A stretch of 64,000 nt of DNA from Flexivirga endophytica (GTDB taxonomy: Bacteria > Actinomycetota > Actinomycetes > Actinomycetales > Dermatophilaceae): positions 174,295 through 238,294 of the forward strand of contig NZ_BMHI01000007.1 in assembly GCF_014640635.1 (NCBI RefSeq). Reading direction: 5' to 3'. Every line of letters starts with the position of its first letter. Position 1 is the stretch's first letter. This document shows, piece after piece, positions 56,777 through 64,000 of this stretch. The position numbers and the translations under genes were made by a program. The notes under the pieces were generated by a model that worked only from the letters and a program-made list of their open reading frames with translations, had not been told where the DNA came from and did not search any database.

Positions 56777-57901
56777 GTGTCCAAACGTTCTTGGCGGCCC
56801 GCTGTTGCGGGCATGGCCGTTGCCTCGACCTCACTGCTCGGGCTCGTGGCGGCATCGCCGGCACACGCCGACGGTCCCATGTGCACACCTGACGTCGGCG
56901 GGTCCGGGCTGAGCGCCGCGGTGGTGGCGCACGCGCACCAGACGATCGCCGGCCAACTGGTCGACGCGGCCGGCTGCGACATAGGCATCTACGTCGGGCC
57001 CGGAGCAACCCACGTGACCATCACCGGCTCCACGGTCGAGAACGCGAACTTCCAGGGCATCTTCGCCGAGCGGACCTCGCACCTGCGAGTCGCCGGGTCG
57101 ACCGTCACCGGCAACGGTTTCCACTCCACCGATCCCTCCGCTCCCCCTTTGGAAGGCAGCGGCGTCAAGTCGTATGTCGGCCAGTCCTTCGCGATCAGCC
57201 TCTTCGGTGTCTCGCACTCGAGCGTCGTCGGCAACTGGGTCCACGACAACGACCGGGGTGGCATCGGCGTGATGGACAACGGCGCCAACGACCCGGGCTG
57301 GCTGCAGCAGAACCAGAACCCGGATGCCCCGCTCGTCCCGTCGACGTACGACGTGGTCGCGGGCAACCACACCTGGGCGGATTACCACGGTTGCGGCATC
57401 GTGGCGGCGACGCAGAACTTCGGCGGCCAACTGAGCCACCTGCAGATCACGAACAACACGATCAGCGGGACGATCGGCCAATTCACGTCGAACGGCCCGG
57501 ACATCGGCGGCATCGTGGTCGCCGCGGACCCGCCCGAGTCCAGCGTCGACAACGTCAACGTGATGGGCAACTCGGTGTCGGAGTCGTTCGAGGGCGGCAT
57601 CATCGTCAACGCCGAGGCCTTCAACTCCTCCACCAACCGGGTCACGGTCTCGGCCAACACGGTCACCGCGAACAACTGGGGCGACCTCGAAGCCCCGCAG
57701 ATGGCGGGTGTCCTCGTATACGCCAACCCGGCCCCGATCCCGCCGGGCACGAACGCGCCACGCAACGTCGCCACCACCGTGACCGGCAACACCATCGATG
57801 CGCAGTTCTACGGGATCTGGTCCTTGGGTGACTTCGCGCCGAAGACTGCGGGAAACACGATCTCGGTCACGCCCGGAGGCATTCCGATCTTCCACGGTTG
57901 A
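56777..57901 (+). CDS. Secreted right-handed beta-helix protein
   Basis: 374 aa from the GTG at 56777 (AAAGGA upstream); an earlier start would precede the signal. Signal peptide SKRSWRPAVAGMAVASTSLL, cleaved after SPAHA (about residue 31). Many short repeats follow: ITGSTVENANFQGIFAE, VVGNWVHDNDRGGIGVMDNG, ITNNTISGTIGQF, VTVSANTVTANNWG. This is a parallel beta-helix of the NosD/pectate-lyase-like type. No catalytic residues can be assigned. Exported, possibly a polysaccharide-active or adhesive protein. Confidence 0.87.
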   Translation: MSKRSWRPAVAGMAVASTSLLGLVAASPAHADGPMCTPDVGGSGLSAAVVAHAHQTIAGQLVDAAGCDIGIYVGPGATHVTITGSTVENANFQGIFAERTSHLRVAGSTVTGNGFHSTDPSAPPLEGSGVKSYVGQSFAISLFGVSHSSVVGNWVHDNDRGGIGVMDNGANDPGWLQQNQNPDAPLVPSTYDVVAGNHTWADYHGCGIVAATQNFGGQLSHLQITNNTISGTIGQFTSNGPDIGGIVVAADPPESSVDNVNVMGNSVSESFEGGIIVNAEAFNSSTNRVTVSANTVTANNWGDLEAPQMAGVLVYANPAPIPPGTNAPRNVATTVTGNTIDAQFYGIWSLGDFAPKTAGNTISVTPGGIPIFHG

Positions 57902-57931
57902 TTCCCGAGGTATGACGAAAGGCGTTACCCC

Positions 57932-58846
57932 TCAGGCTGGTTCGGCGACCCATCGCATCGGGTCGCCCCAGCCGAGATCGGTGATGCCGTGCTTGTCGAG
58001 TGCCAGCGACACCAGCGTGCGCCGGTGCGCGGCGAAGGTCAGCACGTGCGCGATCATGCCGCCATAGGTGAAGACCTCGGCCTGCTCGCCGCACGCGTCG
58101 ACGAAGGTGTCGTCGAGTTCACCGTGCTGGATCGCCGCGCGAACGTTCTCGGCGAAGCGTGGTCCCTCGACCGTCAGCCGCGACCTCAGTGAGGTCACCG
58201 ACTCGTGTTGCTCGATGCTCCAGTCGTATTCGCGGTTGACCAGGACGGCGTTCCACATGCCCATCTGACCGACCAGGCGCGACAGCAGCCGTCGCAAGGT
58301 CATCGTCTCCGGGTCGTCGTCGAGTCCGTACTCAATGCGTTCATCCAACTGCTCATCGGTCAATCGCGCCGCGCGGTCGACGAATTCGCCGGTCAGCCAG
58401 ATGTGATGATCGATCATGCGGGTGAGTAGTTCCATGGCGGTGAAGCCTCCCGTGCCGGGCAGGCGTAGACCTGCCGGTGGTTGAAAATGCACTCCGTTGT
58501 TCGAAGGGATCTTGAAATCCCCTGGGCGAGAACGGAAGTCGCGTGGCGCCATACCGAAGTGGCGGGCGAACGCACGCGTGAAGGCCTCGTGGGAGGCGTA
58601 GCCGGCTTCGACGCCCACGTCGATGATCCGGCGTTGGCTGGTGATGAGCCGGTATGCCGAACGCTCCAACAGCAGTCTCCTGCGGAGCGTCACCGGCGGC
58701 TCACCACCGACCGACGACACGATGCGATCCAGGTGGAACCGCGAGGTGTAGAGCCGCTGCGCCAGTTGCACCGGTGATGCCGTGTCGTCGTCGAGGCTCT
58801 CGGCGAGGACCCCGACATACCGGGCGAACATGTCCGCGTTGCTCAT
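57932..58846 (-). CDS. AraC-type regulator fused to a DinB-like domain
   Basis: 304 aa. Residues of about 10-110 are an AraC double HTH (LAQRLYTSRFHLDRIVSSVG; VGVEAGYASHEAFTRAFARH FGMAP written in parts). Residues of about 135-300 form a DinB/YfiT-like four-helix domain (MELLTRMIDHHIWLTGEFVD; MIAHVLTFAAHRRTLVSLAL), with His residues that in the family bind a metal. The fusion places a possible thiol-transferase-like sensor on a DNA-binding domain. Divergent neighbours do not reveal its target. Confidence 0.83.
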   Translation of the reverse strand: MSNADMFARYVGVLAESLDDDTASPVQLAQRLYTSRFHLDRIVSSVGGEPPVTLRRRLLLERSAYRLITSQRRIIDVGVEAGYASHEAFTRAFARHFGMAPRDFRSRPGDFKIPSNNGVHFQPPAGLRLPGTGGFTAMELLTRMIDHHIWLTGEFVDRAARLTDEQLDERIEYGLDDDPETMTLRRLLSRLVGQMGMWNAVLVNREYDWSIEQHESVTSLRSRLTVEGPRFAENVRAAIQHGELDDTFVDACGEQAEVFTYGGMIAHVLTFAAHRRTLVSLALDKHGITDLGWGDPMRWVAEPA

Positions 58847-58972
58847 GCCGGCCCCCTCCTTCGTCGGGTTCCGGCAATCGTTTGGGCCGTCGGACGCTCG
58901 CTGCGCTCGCTCATGTCAGCAGCATGCCGCACGGGTGCGCTGTCGGACTTGATCGTCGTTGCTCGCGATTCG

Positions 58973-60193
58973 TCAGGGTGTGTCGGGAGCCATCTTGCCG
59001 ACCCTCGCGGCCCGTAGCGCGGCCAGCCCCTGCGGTATGGCGGCGCAGGTGAGCACCGCCATGGCGACCGTCCAGGATCCGGTGACGTCGTGGACGGCGC
59101 CGATCAGGATGGGCCCGATCGCCGCGAGGCCGTAGCCCACGGCCTGCGCCATACCCGACACCTGGCCGGCCTGCATAGTGGAGTTGCTGCGCAGCACCAT
59201 GAAGAGCAGCGCGAGACCGATGCCGCAGCCGGGGCCCACCATGATCAGGCCGGCCCACAGCACCCACCAGCCGTGCACGGTGAGCAGCCCGACGAAGCCC
59301 AGCACACAGATCCCGAGCGCCGCCAAGGTGATCACCCGCTGATCGGCGAAGCGGCCGGCGATGATCGGGGCCAGCAACGAGCAGGTCAGCCCGACGGTCT
59401 GCCCGGCCGCCAGCACCCCACCGGCGGCGCCGCTCGTCATACCGGCCTCGTCCATCAGGAACGTCGGCAGCCAGGCCCCGAACGTGTAGAAGATCAACGA
59501 CTGGGCGCCCATGTAGACCGTGATCGCCCACGCGGTGCGGTCGCGCCAGAGGCCCGCCGACGGTCGGCTCGACGGCACCGTGTGGACACGTCGCAATTGC
59601 GGCAGCCATTGCACCATTGCGACCAGCACCAGCAGACCCCACGCTGCGAGCGTCAGGCGCCACCGGCCGCCCACGGCGTCGTCGATGGGCACGGTCAGGC
59701 CGGCGGCGACCGCTGCGCCACCGGAGAGCGTCATCGAATAGAGCCCGGTCATCAACCCGGAGCGGTGCGCGAAGTCCCGCTTGATAAGCGCCGGGAGCAC
59801 GACGTTGCACACGCCGATGCCGATGCCGATGAGCACCGAGCCACCGAAGAGGGCGAAGGCGTCCGGCACCAAGCGGAGCGCGATGCCAGCAACGAGCACC
59901 GCGAGCGCGCCGAAGATGGTGCGTTCGATGCCGTAGTGATGGGCCAGCCGCGGGGCGACGGGCGCGCTGATGCCGAAGAAGAGCACCGGCAGCGCGGTCA
60001 GCAGACCCGCCGTACCGTTGCTGAAGCCGAATGAGTCGGAGATCGTATCGATCAGCGGAGACACCGACACGACGGCGGGCCTGAGGTTGGCCGCGACCAG
60101 CATGATGCCGAGCGCTGCAGCGATCGCGGCACCACCGTGCAGCGACGAACGCGACTGTTCTCCGTGGGCCTTGCCTGCGTCGACCTGGGTCAT
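58973..60193 (-). CDS. MFS transporter, CynX/NimT family
   Basis: 406 aa. About 12 membrane segments; LGIMLVAANLRPAVVSVSPL near the start is the CynX/NimT signature (NLRPAxxxVxPL). Members carry cyanate, nitroimidazoles or other small organic anions. Its ATG overlaps the stop of the FadR-type regulator gene (ATGA), so the two are co-transcribed and the regulator likely controls it. Confidence 0.9.
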   Translation of the reverse strand: MTQVDAGKAHGEQSRSSLHGGAAIAAALGIMLVAANLRPAVVSVSPLIDTISDSFGFSNGTAGLLTALPVLFFGISAPVAPRLAHHYGIERTIFGALAVLVAGIALRLVPDAFALFGGSVLIGIGIGVCNVVLPALIKRDFAHRSGLMTGLYSMTLSGGAAVAAGLTVPIDDAVGGRWRLTLAAWGLLVLVAMVQWLPQLRRVHTVPSSRPSAGLWRDRTAWAITVYMGAQSLIFYTFGAWLPTFLMDEAGMTSGAAGGVLAAGQTVGLTCSLLAPIIAGRFADQRVITLAALGICVLGFVGLLTVHGWWVLWAGLIMVGPGCGIGLALLFMVLRSNSTMQAGQVSGMAQAVGYGLAAIGPILIGAVHDVTGSWTVAMAVLTCAAIPQGLAALRAARVGKMAPDTP

Positions 60194-60876
60194 CGCAACA
60201 ACCCGGACTCGGCCTCGCTCAGATAGCTGTGCACAGCGGCCGCGGCGGCCGCCGGATCACCGGCCTCGATCGCCTCGACCAGGTCACGGTGCCCGATCGG
60301 GTGAGTGGCCGAGGACCGCAGGCGTGCGGTGATCTCGGCATGCGAGGAACGCATCACCTCGAGCACCCCGCCGTAGATGTCGACCAGCAGGGCGTTTCCG
60401 CTCGCAGCGACGACCGCGGCGTGGAAGTCGATGTCGATCTGGTCGTACTGGTCGAAATCGCCTCTGCCGAATGCACTTTCGGCGCTCTCCAGCAGACCTC
60501 TCAGCGTGCGCACCCCGCGTGGCGATGCGGCGGAAGCTGCCGCCGAGGCGGCTTCGGTCTCCAGCGCACGACGCACCTGCAACAGGTCCAGGAGCTCGGT
60601 GGTGGCGCCGCGAGTCATGACCGCGACGAAGAGATTGGCGCTGCGCACGTAGGTGCCGTCACCACGCCGGGGCGCCAGCAGGCCGGCGTGCTCCAGCGCG
60701 CGCACCGCCTCGCGGATCGAGTTGCGGCCGACCCCGAAGCGCTGCACCAGCTCCGGCTCGGCCGGGATGCGCGAGCCGACCGGCCACTCCCCCTCGCGGA
60801 TCAGCGCCTCCATGCGCTCGACGACGAGTTCGCTGGTGCGTTTCGGGGCTTCGATCAGGTCGGACACGCCATACAA
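60190..60876 (-). CDS. GntR/FadR family regulator (FCD domain)
   Basis: 228 aa (a GTG at 60867 would give 225). N-terminal winged helix: VGSRIPAEPELVQRFGVGRN, SIREAVRALEHAGLL. The C-terminal FCD domain has the metal/ligand His and Asp pattern (FDQYDQIDIDFHAAVVAASG; HPIGHRDLVEAIEAGDPAAA). Regulators of this type respond to organic acids. Upstream of and overlapping the MFS gene. Confidence 0.9.
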   Translation of the reverse strand: MYGVSDLIEAPKRTSELVVERMEALIREGEWPVGSRIPAEPELVQRFGVGRNSIREAVRALEHAGLLAPRRGDGTYVRSANLFVAVMTRGATTELLDLLQVRRALETEAASAAASAASPRGVRTLRGLLESAESAFGRGDFDQYDQIDIDFHAAVVAASGNALLVDIYGGVLEVMRSSHAEITARLRSSATHPIGHRDLVEAIEAGDPAAAAAAVHSYLSEAESGLLR

Positions 60877-61105
60877 CCTAACGTGGGATGTTTGTGCGCA
60901 GCAGGCCGCCCGTATGCCGAGATCCGAGATCCATGGACGTACATGTGGAGGTCCTGGGTTGCTGTCACGCTCCGCGTGACGATCGGCACGCAGAGAGTGA
61001 CGTTCGGGGTCCCACTCATCAGCGAGCGAGAACGCAGCCGCGTCCGCTCCGCCGACGCGGACGTCTTCAGTCCTTGACCACGATGGTCGAGTGGAGCGCG
61101 CGTAT

Positions 61106-61573
61106 CTAGTCGAAGGTGTGCTGGTTGACCTGTTCGGTGGCGGTTTGTAGGACGTGGATCGCTACGGCTATCTCCTCGACATCAAGGCCGGAGAGCGCGA
61201 CCCTGCGAACCTCGGCGAACGGGTCGGGTAAGGCGTCCCAGAGTGCACGGCCGGCAGCGGTGAGGTCGACGACCTTCTGCCGTTGATCTGTCACCGATGG
61301 TGCCTGGTGGACCAGGTCCTTGCGGATCAGGGTCGCGACAGTGCCACTGAGACTTGCGCGTTCGACATGCAGGGCACGGCCGAGGTCACGTTGCGTAGTC
61401 GGCCCGTTCTCAGTGAGCTCGTGGAGGACTGCCCACTGTGTCGAGCCGATGCCGTGCGGGCGTAGGACGGCATCGACGGCGGCGCGGTTGGCGTAGTAGT
61501 AGCGCTTGGCCCAGGTGCCCACCGAACGTGGCTCAGCATTCCGGGGATCGATCCCCCGCTTCTCGCTCGTCAC
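61106..61573 (-). CDS. MarR family transcriptional regulator
   Basis: 155 aa. Winged helix core: GIGSTQWAVLHELTENGPTT, QRDLGRALHVERASLSGTVA, LIRKDLVHQAPSVTDQRQKV. It is 9 bp after the SDR gene, in the same operon, and probably represses it through the duplicated palindrome upstream (62352-62385). Possible inducers are phenolics or oxidants; none can be named. Confidence 0.9.
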   Translation of the reverse strand: MTSEKRGIDPRNAEPRSVGTWAKRYYYANRAAVDAVLRPHGIGSTQWAVLHELTENGPTTQRDLGRALHVERASLSGTVATLIRKDLVHQAPSVTDQRQKVVDLTAAGRALWDALPDPFAEVRRVALSGLDVEEIAVAIHVLQTATEQVNQHTFD

Positions 61574-61582
61574 TGGTGTCTT

Positions 61583-62338
61583 TCACCATCCGATGGGCTG
61601 GTTCTGCCACCGGGTGAAGGTGCCGGTGGGGCCGTCAGCGCCGAAGAGGCAGACCCGAACAACCTCGCGGGATCCGTCTTCGACCGATTCGGTGCCAGCG
61701 AATCCGTTGAGGTTTGTCGCAGTGAACGCCGGCGACACGAGGTTGACTTTGATGTCGGTCGACTCCAGTTCGATCATGATCGCCAGCGTGATGGCGTTCT
61801 GTGCGGCTTTGGACGCGGGATACACCGGATTGAACAGGGCGTGGTAGGGGGAGTCGGGGTCAGCGTTGCCGCTCAACGATCCCAAGCCGCTGGACACGTT
61901 GACGATCCGTGCGTCCGACGATTTCCTCAACAGCGGCAGCATCGCCTGATAGACCGCCAGAGTGCCGAAGGCGTTGGTCTCCCAGACCGCCCGGATCTCC
62001 TCCAGCGATGCCGTGCTCGCCTTGTGTGCCGACGGGTTGTTCTGCAGCGAATCGTTACCGCCTTCGCCGGCACGGGAGATGCCCGCGTTGTTGACCAGCA
62101 GGTCCAGTCGGCCGTACTCCTGCTCGATGCGTTGCGCGGCGGCGGTGATCGACCCGGTATCGGTGACGTCAATCTGGATCGGCACGGCACTGTCGCCGAT
62201 CGTTTCGGCTGCGTCCTGTCCGCGCGCCAGATCCCGGGACCCGACGAGGACAGTGACGCCGTTGGCGACAAGTTCCTTGGCAACCTGGAATCCAACGCCT
62301 TGGTTAGCGCCGGTGATCAGTGCAATACGGGATGACAC
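61583..62338 (-). CDS. Short-chain dehydrogenase/reductase
   Basis: 251 aa from the GTG at 62338 (AAAGGAGC upstream). NAD(P)-binding TGANQGVG, NNAG, and the catalytic YPASK (YxxxK) with Ser in VNVSSG. Classical SDR; many carbonyl-reducing members exist. First gene of the SDR-MarR operon. Confidence 0.92.
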   Translation of the reverse strand: MSSRIALITGANQGVGFQVAKELVANGVTVLVGSRDLARGQDAAETIGDSAVPIQIDVTDTGSITAAAQRIEQEYGRLDLLVNNAGISRAGEGGNDSLQNNPSAHKASTASLEEIRAVWETNAFGTLAVYQAMLPLLRKSSDARIVNVSSGLGSLSGNADPDSPYHALFNPVYPASKAAQNAITLAIMIELESTDIKVNLVSPAFTATNLNGFAGTESVEDGSREVVRVCLFGADGPTGTFTRWQNQPIGW

Positions 62339-62351
62339 GTTTGCTCCTTTT

Positions 62352-62385
62352 GTCTGGTACCACACGATTTTGTCTGGTACCAGAC
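62352..62385. promoter_or_regulatory. Duplicated MarR-type operator
   Basis: GTCTGGTACCAGAC (62372-62385) is a perfect 14-bp palindrome. A second copy, GTCTGGTACCACAC (62352-62365), lies exactly 20 bp away, about two helical turns. Both carry TTTT before them and lie just upstream of the SDR gene start. Confidence 0.8.
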
Positions 62386-62625
62386 GAAAGTCAACTGAGC
62401 TATGTTGCTACGCCAACGGCGAAGACGACGTGGCCCAGCAGTTTCTCCGACAAGCACTCCTCCAAGGCAGCAGCCGATTCCGCAGCGGACTGGCCATCCA
62501 CAACTGAGGCGACACTCAAGCTGTCCGACTCAACGTGTCCGCAGAGTTCCCTGCCCGGTGATCGTTCGTTCGGTGATGAAGAAACTCAGATCGGTCATGG
62601 TCGTTGGATCATGGCAAGCGTCCGC

Positions 62626-63228
62626 TCAGTGGGAGTACGGGATCAGCGGAGCGGGTCGATAGACCCGGCCCGCAGTCCCGTTGACGTCGGCCTTACTGAG
62701 CCGGATGCCGGTGAGTAGCTCGATCAGCTGGTAGCCACGTACCAGTCCCACCGTCTCATCGGGTGACGTCAGCCGCGGATCGGATTCGTCGGGCAGCGGT
62801 TCCCCGACTGCGGAACCGCCGAAGCCGAGACCACCGGAATCGGGGTCGTACGGGTCGAACTGCCGGCGGATGGCCCCGTCGCGCGCGACGACGAACGCAC
62901 TCTTCAGGTTGACGTTGCTCGTGAGAGACACCACCTCGCCGCTACGGGATAGCGGCTCGACAGTCACCGTGTCGGTGAGGAAGTGACCGATGCTCTGCAC
63001 GAGCAAGGTCCAACCTGGCTTTGGCAAGGCCACGACGGGCGCGACGTCGCCCGGCCAGTCGAATCTCTCGTAGATGCCGTCGGCCGAAACGGTGGGCTCG
63101 CCTGGAGCCACCACCTCCAGCGCAGCCTCGGGGGCCGTGTCACGGACCATCGCGAGGCAGCCGGCGCCAGCGTGCACGCTGTCATTGTCCAAGATCCACG
63201 GATACGTCCCTAGCGCAGCCATCCCCAT
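62626..63228 (-). CDS. Hypothetical protein, DUF6461-like
   Basis: 200 aa from the ATG at 63228. Cytoplasmic, acidic. Contains GWTLLVQSIGHFLTDTVTVE and SLTSNVNLKSAFVVARDGAI, then FDPYDPDSGG. The layout resembles DUF6461-type proteins of actinobacteria, as I recall them, but I am not sure. No function known. Confidence 0.65.
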   Translation of the reverse strand: MGMAALGTYPWILDNDSVHAGAGCLAMVRDTAPEAALEVVAPGEPTVSADGIYERFDWPGDVAPVVALPKPGWTLLVQSIGHFLTDTVTVEPLSRSGEVVSLTSNVNLKSAFVVARDGAIRRQFDPYDPDSGGLGFGGSAVGEPLPDESDPRLTSPDETVGLVRGYQLIELLTGIRLSKADVNGTAGRVYRPAPLIPYSH

Positions 63229-63531
63229 GTAACCAGTATGCCGCCCGCCTCCTCCGCAGCGTCGCCACGCGGCAGGGGCCGCGGTCCTGTGCACGTCGCG
63301 CGATCTATTGACCATCCGATCTGTCGTGCTTGGATCTCTCCATCGTTTCGCCAGACGTTCCGCAAACGGATCGCCTTTCGGTGACGCATCTCGGACTGCT
63401 CCGTATGGCACACCCCTGCGGAACTGAAGAGGTCATCCGTCGGTCGCCCCCGTGATAGCTCGTCTCGTCACCGTATCCGGAACGTCAACTGAGACAACGC
63501 GTAGCCGCCTCGACCACGTTACGATTCCGTC
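63229..63531. other. Intergenic region
   Basis: Divergent gap of about 300 bp. I see no gene, hairpin or clear promoter. Confidence 0.4.
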
Positions 63532-63894
63532 GTGCAAACCGTTAACGATCTCCGGCGACCGCCCGCGGTAACAGGTACTCCGCTCGGCGCCGGCGCGATT
63601 GCGGCCGCAGCAAGTGTCCCTGCGTTAATCGCGGTGCTGCCGCTGACCCTTGGATCAACCTGGTATGTCGCGGCAGACGAGAACCGGGAGTTCTTGACCA
63701 CCGGCCGCGCCATCTGGGGATTCGTATTGTTCTCCGCCGGCGTGCTGCCATTTGTTGCTTTCGTGATCGCACTGATCACGGCCCGAGCATCCGGTTCGCG
63801 TTGGCCCGCAGCCCTCAAACTGGCCGCCATCTGGATCGCGGCGCTGGGATTGATCGCGTGTGGTGCGGCGATGCTCGGCGGTGGGGGCTTCTAG
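63532..63894 (+). CDS. Small membrane protein, unknown function
   Basis: 120 aa from the GTG at 63532. Three hydrophobic segments (AIAAAASVPALIAVLPLTLG; GFVLFSAGVLPFVAFVIALI; LAAIWIAALGLIACGAAMLG) joined by short loops. No recognised family. Confidence 0.6.
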   Translation: MQTVNDLRRPPAVTGTPLGAGAIAAAASVPALIAVLPLTLGSTWYVAADENREFLTTGRAIWGFVLFSAGVLPFVAFVIALITARASGSRWPAALKLAAIWIAALGLIACGAAMLGGGGF

Positions 63895-64000
63895 CTCTGT
63901 GGCTACGCCGGTCGGGCATCGTTCGCCGCTCAGCGATCCCGTTGTGGCACGCTCCGCGTGACGATCGATCATCGAAACTGGTCCGGCGATTTCTTCGAGA

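Overview
The window reads as the chromosome of a high-GC Gram-positive bacterium (Actinomycetota). The ribosomal proteins, the GTG/TTG starts, the SAM-IV riboswitches, the DUF222/HNH protein and the ECF41 sigma factor all fit this. A Micrococcales member, perhaps Dermacoccaceae-like, is my guess from overall feel; I cannot confirm it. I saw no tRNA, rRNA, CRISPR array, integrase or transposase.

Backbone: reading down the minus strand from about 51.8 kb is the conserved translation cluster. The S10 and spc genes come first (rpsJ to rplO, 51.8-41.7 kb), then secY-adk-map, the alpha group (infA, rpmJ, rpsM, rpsK, rpsD, rpoA, rplQ), truA, and finally rplM-rpsI-glmM (12.6-9.7 kb). About 19 kb of mixed-strand accessory genes separates truA from rplM, and an MFS gene sits between rplQ and truA. 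L17 and L4 both carry the same extra C-terminal module (41 of 45 core residues identical), which is the most unusual protein feature here.

Left end (0-8.3 kb): a divergent sulfur locus. A polar-amino-acid ABC transporter operon on the minus strand and a monooxygenase/flavin reductase operon on the plus strand are each preceded by a SAM-IV riboswitch. An Rrf2-type regulator lies between them. This looks like uptake and oxidative breakdown of an organosulfur compound when S-adenosylmethionine is low. Two genes of the monooxygenase operon carry single-base frameshifts. A TetR/FMN-reductase pair with a visible operator follows.

Middle (12.8-31.5 kb): a leaderless ArsR gene, an AhpD-like/ECF41 sigma pair with its own promoter, kinase and VOC remnants, a GNAT enzyme, a DUF222/HNH protein, an F420/FMN oxidoreductase, an ABC-F ATPase, 5-oxoprolinase pxpABC, a large exported phosphodiester glycosidase/phosphoesterase, a wax-ester/triacylglycerol synthase and an HSL-type esterase.

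Right end (52-64 kb): a nitrobindin-like protein, a double ABC exporter, a secreted beta-helix protein, an AraC-DinB fusion, a FadR-type regulator with a CynX-like MFS transporter, an SDR/MarR pair with duplicated operators, and two hypothetical genes. Several intergenic regions hold tandem repeats (52, 27, 48 and 52/114 bp), and a REP-like element sits at two gene-start junctions.
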